64,000 nt of DNA from an uncultured Dyadobacter sp. (GTDB taxonomy: Bacteria > Bacteroidota > Bacteroidia > Cytophagales > Spirosomataceae). This document shows, piece by piece, positions 25,395 to 34,499 of the stretch. The translations under genes were made by a program, and so were the position numbers. The notes below the pieces were generated by a model. That model did not search any database. It had not been told where the DNA came from and saw nothing but the letters and a program-made list of their open reading frames with translations. Numbering within the stretch: position 1 is the stretch's first letter; every line of letters begins with the position of its first letter. The stretch covers positions 15,316 to 79,315 of the forward strand of contig NZ_CAMLSE010000035.1 in NCBI RefSeq assembly GCF_946482605.1. Direction: 5' to 3'.

Positions 25395-27794
25395 TTATTC
25401 GGCTCTCAAACTTTTAACAGGATTGGTCAATGCAGCCTTGATACTCTGGAAGCTGATCGTGAACAAAGCAACCGCTATCGCCAGCAAACCTGCCACCGCG
25501 AACATCCACCATTCGACCTCGATGCGGTAAGCAAAATCGTTCAGCCAGGTCCGGACAGCCCACCAGGCAACTGGCGACGCAATGAGTATCGCGATGATCA
25601 CCAGCCTGATAAAATCCCTGGAAAGCAGCGCCACGATTCCAGCCACCGAAGCACCCATTACTTTCCTCACTCCGATCTCCTTGATCCTCCGCTCGGCGGA
25701 ATAAGAAGCCAGGCCAAACAGCCCGAGACAGGATATAAAAACGGCCAGACCGGCCAGTACGCCTACGATCTCACTCACCTGGCTATCGGCACGGTACATC
25801 TCCGCGAAATGTTCGTCCAGGAATGAATAGTTAAATGGTTCGCCAGGCACCAGCTTGTTCCAGGCCGCCTGAATCGCCGCAAGCGCCTGCTGCGTGTTTT
25901 TCCCTTTGATCCGAACCGACATTTCGGAGTAAGACCAGTCTTTCTGATTGAAAATGCAAAGGGTCTCAATTTTATGATGCAGGGAATTGAAATTAAAGTC
26001 TTCCGATATGCCTACAATGGTCGACAGGGAATCCATGCCTGAAAAGCCAAATCGTTTCCCGATCAGCGTTTCCATTGTCAGCGTCGGTTCGTCTTTCAGA
26101 AGCTCCTTCGCCAGCGCTTTATTGATAATGTAGGTTTTTGCATTGTCGGACGCGCTGTTTGTGAAGTTACGGCCGGCGATCAGTTTGATTTTGTAAAGCG
26201 ACAGATAATCCGGATCCACGATCACCTGCGACGACGTCAGCTGCCGCTTGGCGCCTGCCCCCTGAAAAGTGACGCCGGTCTGGTGCAGGTTATTCCCGAG
26301 CCGCTGCTGCGAACCAGTTACTGCCGCCACGAAGGAACTCGCCTGCAACTCCTGTTTCAATGCTGCGAACTTTGTGTCCGACTTGGAATCCAAAGGAATG
26401 ATCACCACCTGCTCTTTGTCAAAACCGGGGTCTTTGTTAACCATATAACGCAGCTGCTTTACCGCAAAGCCGGTGGCAATGATCAGGAACACCGCACTGG
26501 TAAACTGGGCGATCACCAGCGCATTCCGGAAGTTGCTTTTTCCAGCCCGTATCGTGCCTTTCAGCACTTTTACCGGCTCAAAACCCGAAAGAAATGCAGC
26601 TGGGTACAACCCTGAAAACATGCCGATCAACACTGTGCCGAACAGGATCACCAGGAGGAGTCCCGGGTTTTGAAAAATCGAAAATTCCAACCGGCGCTGA
26701 CTAAAATCCGCCACAGCAGGCATGACGAGCTTCACAACACCGACCGCCAGTACCAACGCGAACAATGCCAGCAGCACCGACTCCCCGATAAACTGCCCTG
26801 CAAGCTGGAACCGCTGGGCACCGATCGATTTCCTGATACCCACCTCCTTAGCCCTGCCGGTCGAACGCGCGGTAGACAAGTTCATGAAGTTCACACAGGC
26901 GATAATGAGCACAATGGCCGCAATCACCGAAAAAATGTACGTATACCTTTTATCGAACTTCTGATAGTTGATATAATCGTGGGTAATGTCCACCGACTGT
27001 GCATGCACGTTCGCCAGCGGCTGCAAAAACAGTTCATAAAACTTCCAGCCACCCTCCTTCATATGCTTTTTCAGGAAAGCAGGGAATTTCTTTTCCAACC
27101 GCGCGACATCCGTCCCGGGGGCGAGTTCCAGGTAAGTCACGAGCCAGTTACCGCCCCAGTTATTCATAAAATCCGGCTTGGCGATGGTGTTGAACGAAAT
27201 CAGCGCGTCAAACTGCAAATGCGAATTAGCCGGAATATCGTCCATGATGCCGGTGACTTTCAGGGTCAGCGTATCGTTACCGAAGTGGTTTACGTATTGA
27301 CCTATAGGATCCGTCTTGCCGAATATGTTCACCGCGCTCTTCCTGGAAAGCACCACGCTGTTCGGCTCCTTCAAAACCTTGTCCTTATCACCGTCAAGCA
27401 GTTTGTAATCGAAAAGCTGGAAGAAATTCGAGTCGGTCAGGAAAACCTGAGAGAGCTCTATCCGCTGATCGCGGTAACTCATCGGTAGCTTTCCGGCCGT
27501 GTTGATGCGAACATAATGCCTGATCTCGGGAAACTCCTCCCGCAATGTCGGGCCCATCGGAAACATGGACAGCGCTACTTTCTGGGGTGCCACCATGCCC
27601 TCGAACTTCTGCACCTCATCGAGCCGGTAAATGTTGCGGGTATGGATCTTGTCAAAACTGCGCTCGTAAAAAACAAATAACATGATCACAATGCAGGCCG
27701 CCATGCTCACGGCAAGGCCGACAATATTGATCGCTGAAAAAACCTTGTTTTTCCAGATATTCCGAAGCGCAACCTTAAGGTAGTTTTTCAGCAT
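25395..27794 (-). CDS. P2: FtsX/MacB-type ABC permease
   Basis: 799 residues. Conserved N-terminus MLKNYLKVALRNIWKNK. The first periplasmic domain ends with NVHAQSVDITHDYINYQ and differs from its neighbours in having a Tyr/Lys-rich link (KFDKRYTYIFS) before helix 2. FtsX motifs are LIIACVNFMNLSTARS / GIRKSIGAQ and FISCLGLFGLAS / GVRKVMGAS; the C-terminus is NPVKSLRAE. First gene of the P2-P1 pair. A 9-bp stem hairpin lies 31 bp before its ATG, which either ends the upstream Wzi-like transcript or forms a leader structure. Confidence 0.9.
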   Translation of the reverse strand: MLKNYLKVALRNIWKNKVFSAINIVGLAVSMAACIVIMLFVFYERSFDKIHTRNIYRLDEVQKFEGMVAPQKVALSMFPMGPTLREEFPEIRHYVRINTAGKLPMSYRDQRIELSQVFLTDSNFFQLFDYKLLDGDKDKVLKEPNSVVLSRKSAVNIFGKTDPIGQYVNHFGNDTLTLKVTGIMDDIPANSHLQFDALISFNTIAKPDFMNNWGGNWLVTYLELAPGTDVARLEKKFPAFLKKHMKEGGWKFYELFLQPLANVHAQSVDITHDYINYQKFDKRYTYIFSVIAAIVLIIACVNFMNLSTARSTGRAKEVGIRKSIGAQRFQLAGQFIGESVLLALFALVLAVGVVKLVMPAVADFSQRRLEFSIFQNPGLLLVILFGTVLIGMFSGLYPAAFLSGFEPVKVLKGTIRAGKSNFRNALVIAQFTSAVFLIIATGFAVKQLRYMVNKDPGFDKEQVVIIPLDSKSDTKFAALKQELQASSFVAAVTGSQQRLGNNLHQTGVTFQGAGAKRQLTSSQVIVDPDYLSLYKIKLIAGRNFTNSASDNAKTYIINKALAKELLKDEPTLTMETLIGKRFGFSGMDSLSTIVGISEDFNFNSLHHKIETLCIFNQKDWSYSEMSVRIKGKNTQQALAAIQAAWNKLVPGEPFNYSFLDEHFAEMYRADSQVSEIVGVLAGLAVFISCLGLFGLASYSAERRIKEIGVRKVMGASVAGIVALLSRDFIRLVIIAILIASPVAWWAVRTWLNDFAYRIEVEWWMFAVAGLLAIAVALFTISFQSIKAALTNPVKSLRAE

Positions 27795-27824
27795 CCTGTT
27801 TGTTCAGAAAAGGGTTAAAACAAC

Positions 27825-27855
27825 CATTGTCAGAAAAGGTAACTCCCTGACAATG
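27825..27855 (-). terminator. hairpin between Wzi-like gene and P2
   Basis: Perfect 9-bp stem CATTGTCAG/CTGACAATG with a 13-base loop. On the minus strand it is followed by GTTGTTTTAACCC, a weak T tract. It lies 154 bp after the Wzi-like stop and 31 bp before the P2 start, so it could be a terminator or a P2 leader element. Confidence 0.5.
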
Positions 27856-28008
27856 ACTGCCTACGCTTGCAGCAATAAAGTTATGCCAAGCAAAGCAATC
27901 GTTTAATAATCAACCTTTTAAACAAGAGAAATGGATGTAAAACGTCCGAAAATGAACAATCCTGTTCACGGCTGGACAACCGTCATGATATCACTACCTG
28001 CCTGCGCA

Positions 28009-29502
28009 TTACCATTCCTTCCGGATGCCCAGGTACCCCCCGGTCCTGTCCCGGAACACGTCGCCCTGATCGGCTGCCACCTTTGCGATAATGCTGAGTT
28101 TCTTTTGACGGGGCAGGAAGTACTGTGCACCCAGCACCGACGAGAATTGCCCTCTTGCCGGATCGAAATCGGCACCGGGTGTCCCGAAGTTTGTGCTGTA
28201 AGAAAGCCTCAGCGTCATCAGAAGCGATGAGTTAAAGCGGCCTTGCGCTCCCGCATACCACATATTCACACGGTTGTTGGGAAAAAACCGGTAGTTGCCT
28301 CCGAGCTTGACCGGATCCATATCCTTACCCGGAATGATGAACGGGGTGCCCACGGTTTTGCCCTGGTACGACCACCCTTCCTGGTATTGGGTATGGTTGA
28401 AATAATTGTCTGCCCCCTGGTATTTGCTGCCTGGGATGTAGAACTCCGAGCCCGACTGGTCTTTGGTGGTCAGGAATTCCAGTGTAAGATGGGTGAGTGT
28501 AAAGCCCTGATATTGGTTGCCCTGCTGCAATTTCAGGTTGACGCCGTACAGCCCGTCGGGGATATTTTTGAACAGCATACTCGACACATCCTCGAACGGG
28601 TGCTGATGATAAACAAAGAGCTTGTACCCATTCCATTTTGTTTCGAATGCAAAATCATAACTGCCCAGATGGTTGCCGAGCCGGTAACTGTCAAATGCTC
28701 CGTACCCGTTTTTGTCAAACCAGTTTTTGGAAGTAAATGCAAGTACCACATTCGGGTAGAACTTCCAGGAAGAAGGCAATTCACCGTCGACGGCCAGTTC
28801 GGGATGATCTTTGAGGTAGTCGGCATGCCCTGCCCACATTACATTGTGGTTCAAACCGAAATAAAACTTATTCTTATTTTTCCCTAACCGGAAATACAGG
28901 AATTTCTGATGCAGGCGCACACCCTGAATATAGTCGGTATTGAACCAGCCATGCGCAAACCCTGCGTGAACGGCCAGAAAATTCCCCGTGAACTTCAAAG
29001 GCGTAAACCCGACGGTGCCGATCTGAATCTTGGGTATCGGCAGTGAATTTCCCGACACGGCGTAAAAACCGGAAGACAATGTCGTATCTCCAAGCCCCAT
29101 TACCTCCTTTCTTCTCCCGACATACAACTCCGTTCTTTTGAAACGGATACTTGCATGCGCCTCAGGCAAAATGAATTGAAAACGGTCGGTCTTGTCGTAT
29201 GTCCCGACCGGGCTGACGCCCGCGCTCCAGTCGAATTTTCGGGATCTCCCACTCAGGCTGTCGTAAAAAACATAATTCTTGCGAACGGTTGCCTGGATCA
29301 CTCCGGCCGCAGCATGGTCGGGTACGGCCCCGAACTGATTGGTTCTGAACCAGAAAGGCGTTTCTTCATTGGAAGATACATAGGCACCTGCTTCTGCATT
29401 GCCCTGCAATCCAGCCAGGGACGCCCGTTTCTGAGCCCACAGCGTTCGTGGCAAAAAAAAGGCAAGAAAAAGGATCGTAATGGTTCTGATCAGGCGTATC
29501 AC
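28009..29502 (-). CDS. Wzi-like capsule-assembly outer-membrane barrel
   Basis: 497 residues from a GTG at 29502, chosen because it gives a signal peptide ending RTLWAQ; an ATG 22 codons earlier adds a Cys-rich segment that fits no signal. The mature part is rich in alternating hydrophobic/aromatic strands and fits the 'capsule assembly Wzi family' common in Bacteroidota, an outer-membrane beta-barrel related to the E. coli lectin Wzi that holds capsule polysaccharide at the surface. Early motif SSNEETPFWFRTNQFG and the WxNTDYIQGVRLHQK region are typical. No capsule biosynthesis genes are nearby. It interrupts the permease run on the same strand, between P3 and P2. Confidence 0.75.
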   Translation of the reverse strand: MIRLIRTITILFLAFFLPRTLWAQKRASLAGLQGNAEAGAYVSSNEETPFWFRTNQFGAVPDHAAAGVIQATVRKNYVFYDSLSGRSRKFDWSAGVSPVGTYDKTDRFQFILPEAHASIRFKRTELYVGRRKEVMGLGDTTLSSGFYAVSGNSLPIPKIQIGTVGFTPLKFTGNFLAVHAGFAHGWFNTDYIQGVRLHQKFLYFRLGKNKNKFYFGLNHNVMWAGHADYLKDHPELAVDGELPSSWKFYPNVVLAFTSKNWFDKNGYGAFDSYRLGNHLGSYDFAFETKWNGYKLFVYHQHPFEDVSSMLFKNIPDGLYGVNLKLQQGNQYQGFTLTHLTLEFLTTKDQSGSEFYIPGSKYQGADNYFNHTQYQEGWSYQGKTVGTPFIIPGKDMDPVKLGGNYRFFPNNRVNMWYAGAQGRFNSSLLMTLRLSYSTNFGTPGADFDPARGQFSSVLGAQYFLPRQKKLSIIAKVAADQGDVFRDRTGGYLGIRKEW

Positions 29503-29630
29503 AGCTGCATAAAGGATTCCCCCGCAAGATAAAGACACAGAGCACAATATCCTTGTATGGATGGTCACCTTTAACGAAAGATTAATTAAAGGGGAGGAAA
29601 GAATGAAAAGGAAGAAAGCGACGAGCCTGA

Positions 29631-32000
29631 CTAATCTGTTCTCAAACTGTCAACCGGATTCATCATTGCCGCTTTTATACTCTGAAAACTGATCGTCAGC
29701 AAGGTCACTATCACTGCCGTAATGCCCGCGCCTGCAAACACCCACGGGCTGACCGCAATATGATATTTATACTTTTGCAGCCACTCTTCCAGAAAGTAAT
29801 AGGCCATAGGCGACGCAATTACGCAACTGAGTAACACGAGCAGTATAAAATCCCTGGAAAGCAGCAGCCACAACTGGGCCACCGACGCACCCAGCACTTT
29901 TCGGACACCAATCTCTTTCGTCCGCCGCTCGGCCATGAACGAAGCCAGTCCGAATAGTCCGAGACAACTGATCAGGATCGCCAACACTGCGAAAATGCCC
30001 GCCAACTGGCCGATCTGATCCTCACTGCGAAATTTCTGGCCATATTCATCATCCACAAAACGGTACTCGAACGGGTACGACGGATTGTACTTCTCGATCA
30101 CCGGTTGGATCGCCGCGAGCCCTTTTTTCAGGTCGACCCCGCTTTTGAAACGGATCAGGCTCTGAAACGTAAAATCCGGGCGCATGAGCATTACAGCGGG
30201 CTGTACTTCGTCGTAAGGATTTTGTTGGATCACATTTTTGGTAACCCCTATTACCGTCATATCATCATCCCCGAATCTGATATGGCTGCCTACCGGATTT
30301 TTAAAACCCATCAGCTTCACCGATGCCTCGTTAAGAACCACCGCATTGCTATCGGAAAGCAATTTTTCTGCAAAAAACCTACCCTCTTTCAGTTTGAGCC
30401 CGGCAGCTTTAAAATACGCAGGATCGACCATCAGCGCGGAAAACAGCGGCTGGCTTTTGGGATCCATTCCCGGCCATGAAAACGCATTCCATTGATTGTA
30501 AACGCCTGTCATAGGGCTCGACGTCCTGCTTACCGCTTCGATGTATCCGCTGCCCATCAGCTCTGTTTTCATCGGCACAAAATTCTTTTGCAGGTCGCTG
30601 GAAAGGCTTAGCCAGATCAGCTTTTCGGGATTATAACCCATTGGCCGGCTCTTCGCGTGCTGGATTTGCTGGAAAACGATCACCGTGCCGATGATCAGCG
30701 CGATCGAAAATGTGAACTGGGTGACAACCAGTATCTTTCTCGGCAAATTGGCAGCTTTTCCCACCTGAAATGTACCTTTCAAAACCTTCACAGGCATAAA
30801 CCCCGAGAGGTATAATGCCGGATAACTGCCTGCCAGCAAGCCCGTAATAATACAGCCCGTAAAAGCCACGGCCATTAACGGCGCATCGTTCAGGCTGAAA
30901 GTAATATGCTCAAATCCAACATTTTTGAGATAAGGCAATGCAAATTCTACGATCACCAGCGCAAGTACGAAACCCAGCAACGCCGTCAGCATCGATTCCG
31001 TCAGAAACTGCGCGATGAGCTGCTGCCGCTGTGAGCCGACCGCCTTGCGGATCCCCACTTCGCGGGCCCGCTTTTCCGAACGTGCTGTGCTGAGATTCAT
31101 AAAGTTGATGCAGGCGATCAGCAGCACGAGCATTCCGATCACCGCAAAAAGCCGCACATATTCGATCGCTCCTCCGGTATTGACCCAGTCTTTGAATTCA
31201 CCGAATAAATGCCATTTCAGCATTGGATGGACAAAAAGCAGGCCTTCACCCTCGGCATTCGTCTTCTGCCGCACCAGGTTCGCGATCCGCTTTGAAAACG
31301 CTTCGGGTGTCACACCCTCATTCAGCTGCACATAAGTTTGAAGAAAGTTGTTCCCCCATTCATCCAGTGCGCCGCGCACAAAGTCCGACGTAGCAATATT
31401 CAGCTCATAAGGCATCAGGTAGTCGAATTCCAATGATGAATTCTTTGGAACATCCTCTAATACCCCCGTCACCATCACTTCGAACTGATTGTCTATTTTG
31501 ATCAGCTTCCCTACCGGCTCCGCATTCCTGAACATTGCCTTGGCCAGCGACTCGGTCAGTACTATGGAATACGGGTTTTTCAAAACCTGCTCCACATTGC
31601 CTTTGATAAGCGGGAAGGTGAATATTTTTAAGAAATCAGTATCTGCGTAATATCCTTTTTTACTTAGTTTTTGCTCACCTGCCACAAGACTGTGCTTATC
31701 ACCCCAATCTACCCGGGTAACATGTTTCACCTCGGGAAAATGTGCCCGCAGCTCGGCTGCCAGCGGAAGCATTACGCCGTTCTGCGTGCCTTTCTGGTTA
31801 TTGAAATACGTCTTTTTCATAACCCTGGCAATGTTCGCCCGGTTTTCATGAAAATCATCAAAGCTCCATTCATACCGCACCCAAAGGCCGATCAGCAGCG
31901 CCACAGCCATTCCCATCGCTAATCCCAGGATATTGATAGCAGAATAGGCTTTGTTTATCGACAAGTTTCGAAGCGCTATTTTAATGTAGTTTCTGAGCAT
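29631..32000 (-). CDS. P3: FtsX/MacB-type ABC permease, 'WHL' subgroup
   Basis: 789 residues. Member of a subgroup of four (P3, P6, P9, P13) that share an IGLW helix-1 ending and a W-H-L-[YF] motif before helix 2; here KWHLFGEFKDW then EYVRLFAV. First FtsX block LLIACINFMNLSTARS / GIRKAVGS, second LISCLGLFGLAS / GVRKVLGAS, C-terminus NPVDSLRTD, the only one with Asp for Lys and a final Asp. It is downstream of P4 by 51 bp and is the last of the P6-P3 series before the Wzi-like gene. Confidence 0.9.
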   Translation of the reverse strand: MLRNYIKIALRNLSINKAYSAINILGLAMGMAVALLIGLWVRYEWSFDDFHENRANIARVMKKTYFNNQKGTQNGVMLPLAAELRAHFPEVKHVTRVDWGDKHSLVAGEQKLSKKGYYADTDFLKIFTFPLIKGNVEQVLKNPYSIVLTESLAKAMFRNAEPVGKLIKIDNQFEVMVTGVLEDVPKNSSLEFDYLMPYELNIATSDFVRGALDEWGNNFLQTYVQLNEGVTPEAFSKRIANLVRQKTNAEGEGLLFVHPMLKWHLFGEFKDWVNTGGAIEYVRLFAVIGMLVLLIACINFMNLSTARSEKRAREVGIRKAVGSQRQQLIAQFLTESMLTALLGFVLALVIVEFALPYLKNVGFEHITFSLNDAPLMAVAFTGCIITGLLAGSYPALYLSGFMPVKVLKGTFQVGKAANLPRKILVVTQFTFSIALIIGTVIVFQQIQHAKSRPMGYNPEKLIWLSLSSDLQKNFVPMKTELMGSGYIEAVSRTSSPMTGVYNQWNAFSWPGMDPKSQPLFSALMVDPAYFKAAGLKLKEGRFFAEKLLSDSNAVVLNEASVKLMGFKNPVGSHIRFGDDDMTVIGVTKNVIQQNPYDEVQPAVMLMRPDFTFQSLIRFKSGVDLKKGLAAIQPVIEKYNPSYPFEYRFVDDEYGQKFRSEDQIGQLAGIFAVLAILISCLGLFGLASFMAERRTKEIGVRKVLGASVAQLWLLLSRDFILLVLLSCVIASPMAYYFLEEWLQKYKYHIAVSPWVFAGAGITAVIVTLLTISFQSIKAAMMNPVDSLRTD

Positions 32001-32051
32001 GGTGGTAAGAGTTTGACAATTAAGTAATGTGGCCTTTGGGGCGGCATCCCT

Positions 32052-34466
32052 CTATTCGCCCCGCAACGATTTCACGGGATTCATCATAGCCGCCTTCCCG
32101 CTTTGGAAGCCGACGGTAAGCAATGCAATACCGACCGCAAACAGGCCGGTTACCGGGAAAATCCACCATTGAACCCCCACCTGATAAGCAAATCCCTGCA
32201 ACCACTGCCGCATACCTGCCCACGCAATGGGTGTGGCAATCACCAGCGCAACGCACACCAGCACAAGGAACTCGCCCGAAAGCATGCCCACGATACTGCC
32301 TGCCGATGCGCCAAGTACTTTTCTGATACCTATTTCCTTTGTCCGCCGTTCTGCAGAGAAAGCAGCCAGGCCGAAAAGACCAAGACAGGCGATCACAACC
32401 GCAATGCAAGTGAAATACAGCACAATACTGCCCGTGCGCCGTTCCTTTTCATAGTTTTTTTGAAAGTCCTGGTCAAGGAATGAGTAGGAGAATGGGATAT
32501 CAGGGTTCAGTTTCCTCCAAGCCGTGCTGGCCGAAGCCAGTACCCGGGTGTAGTCTTGTGTTTTGACATTGGCAATCAAATACTGGTACTTGTCGGTGAT
32601 ACTCGTAGTAAGCGCATAAGGTTTAATGGCCTCGTGCAAGCTCCGGAAATTGAAATCTTTGACAACACCTACCACTCGCAGGTTTCGGCGCTGGCCACCC
32701 AGCTCGAAAAATACATTTTTCCCCACCACCGAAGCCACATCGTAGCCCAGCCCTCGAACGGCCGTTTCGTTCAAAATAATACTGCTTGAATCTCCGCTGA
32801 ATCCCTTGGTAAAAGATCGGCCCGCAGCCATTTTCAGGCCCAGTGTTTCAATGTAATCATCCCCAACAGTCGCAAAATGAGTATCGACTGCATCGTGGAT
32901 GGTCTTATTTTCCGCGTAGATAAGCAGGTCTTCGATATTTTCAATACCCGGGTAAACCGATCCGCTTGTAGCCGTCTCCACACCCGCGATCCGCAGCATT
33001 TCTTCCCGGAACGCGTTATAATTAGACACTGCCTTTGGGTTCCTGAATGGCACTACAAGTTTTTGCTCCTTGTCGAAACCCAGGTTCCGGGTTTGCAGAA
33101 AAGACAATTGCTGGCCGATCACAATAGCTCCGAGAATCAGGATAATGGACACCGTAAACTGGAATACCACGAGTCCTTTCCGTAACAATACAGCCGAAGC
33201 TACGTTCACGAGCCTGCCCTTAAGCACGCTCACGGGTTTAAATGACGACAGATAGAAGGCGGGATAAAGCCCGGCAACAAGCCCGGTGAAGAGCGTAATC
33301 CCCGCCATCCAATACAGAAAAGCCGGATGGGCAACCATATCCAGGCGTTTGCCGGTCAGATTATTAAAATAAGGCAAAAGCAGGTTTACAATCAGTACCG
33401 CGGCCGCCAGGGCCATTATGGCCAGCATCATCGACTCGCCCAGGAACTGATAAACGAGCGACTGCCTGACCGCACCCATTACTTTCCGCACACCCACTTC
33501 CTTGGCCCGCTTTTCGGATCGGGCAGTGCTCAGGTTCATAAAGTTGATGCAGGCAATAAGCAGCAGGAATACCGCGATGGAACCGAAGATATAGAGGTAA
33601 GTCATGCTGCCATTCGGAGCAATTTCGTTGCCGATGCCGGATGTCAGGTAAATGCCGGTTACGGGTTGGATGAACAGCTTTTTCGAAACGCCCAGTGCTT
33701 TCAGGTCCGCGGCGCCGTGACGGTTCAGGAACGGGGTCAGTTTCGATTCGAATGCCACCGGATCGGCACCATCTCGCAGCTTGACGTACGTGTGAAAAAT
33801 ATTATTCATCGCCCAGTTATTCTGACTCACGACCCAGCCGCCCATATCTCCGTTTTGCATTGATAAAAAGACGTGGGCATTGATATGTGATTGCTGGTTC
33901 CGGTAAACACCCGTTACGGTATAGTCAAAGTCACCGAATGTGAGCCCTACCCGGATCACTTTACCTACCGGATCGGCATCTCCGAATAGTTTATCGGCGA
34001 CATCCTCGGAAAGCACCAAAGTATTGGGCCGGTTCAGCGCATTGCGTGCATTCCCGTATTTAAAATCATAGGTAAAAACCTCGAACAATGTCGAATCGGC
34101 ATAGTAGCAATTAGTCTCATAAAATGGTGTGACTTTGCTACCGTCTCTGCTTTCCAGGAGCATACGGTCAACACCTGAAAATTTGAGCAAACGCGCCACC
34201 GATTGCACTTCGGGGAAATCGGTTTTAAGACCTGCCGCGAACGGCCCGGGCGTTCCGGCCCATTTCTCGTTCGGGACTTCCATGGCAATGCGGAAAAGCC
34301 GGTCGGCCGACCGATGATGCTGATCAACACTCAATTCATCGGAGATGTACAGCACGATCAGCAAGCAAGTAGCCAGCCCCAGCGCCAGCCCGAAGACATT
34401 AATAGCCGTGTAACCCTTGTTTTTCAAGAGATTACGAAAAGCGATTTTCAGATAGTTTTTTAGCAT
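32052..34466 (-). CDS. P4: FtsX/MacB-type ABC permease
   Basis: 804 residues beginning MLKNYLKIAFRNLLKNKGY. The link before helix 2 reads GIYLTSGIGNEIAPNGSMTY, close to the NGSM/TGSM link of P1. First FtsX block LLIACINFMNLSTARS / GVRKVMGAV; second VIACLGLFGLAA / GIRKVLGAS; C-terminus NPVKSLRGE. A GGGGCG/CGCCCC palindrome overlaps its stop codon. It follows P5 by 33 bp, and P3 follows 51 bp later, so it sits in the middle of a likely polycistronic unit. Confidence 0.9.
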   Translation of the reverse strand: MLKNYLKIAFRNLLKNKGYTAINVFGLALGLATCLLIVLYISDELSVDQHHRSADRLFRIAMEVPNEKWAGTPGPFAAGLKTDFPEVQSVARLLKFSGVDRMLLESRDGSKVTPFYETNCYYADSTLFEVFTYDFKYGNARNALNRPNTLVLSEDVADKLFGDADPVGKVIRVGLTFGDFDYTVTGVYRNQQSHINAHVFLSMQNGDMGGWVVSQNNWAMNNIFHTYVKLRDGADPVAFESKLTPFLNRHGAADLKALGVSKKLFIQPVTGIYLTSGIGNEIAPNGSMTYLYIFGSIAVFLLLIACINFMNLSTARSEKRAKEVGVRKVMGAVRQSLVYQFLGESMMLAIMALAAAVLIVNLLLPYFNNLTGKRLDMVAHPAFLYWMAGITLFTGLVAGLYPAFYLSSFKPVSVLKGRLVNVASAVLLRKGLVVFQFTVSIILILGAIVIGQQLSFLQTRNLGFDKEQKLVVPFRNPKAVSNYNAFREEMLRIAGVETATSGSVYPGIENIEDLLIYAENKTIHDAVDTHFATVGDDYIETLGLKMAAGRSFTKGFSGDSSSIILNETAVRGLGYDVASVVGKNVFFELGGQRRNLRVVGVVKDFNFRSLHEAIKPYALTTSITDKYQYLIANVKTQDYTRVLASASTAWRKLNPDIPFSYSFLDQDFQKNYEKERRTGSIVLYFTCIAVVIACLGLFGLAAFSAERRTKEIGIRKVLGASAGSIVGMLSGEFLVLVCVALVIATPIAWAGMRQWLQGFAYQVGVQWWIFPVTGLFAVGIALLTVGFQSGKAAMMNPVKSLRGE

Positions 34467-34499
34467 AGTTCTATTTTTTGGGAAGAAATTCTTTTCGCC

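Noticed and set aside
26670..27488. A 272-codon plus-strand frame opposite P2
   Set aside because: Antisense to P2, with a Arg/His/Gln-rich translation and no motif.
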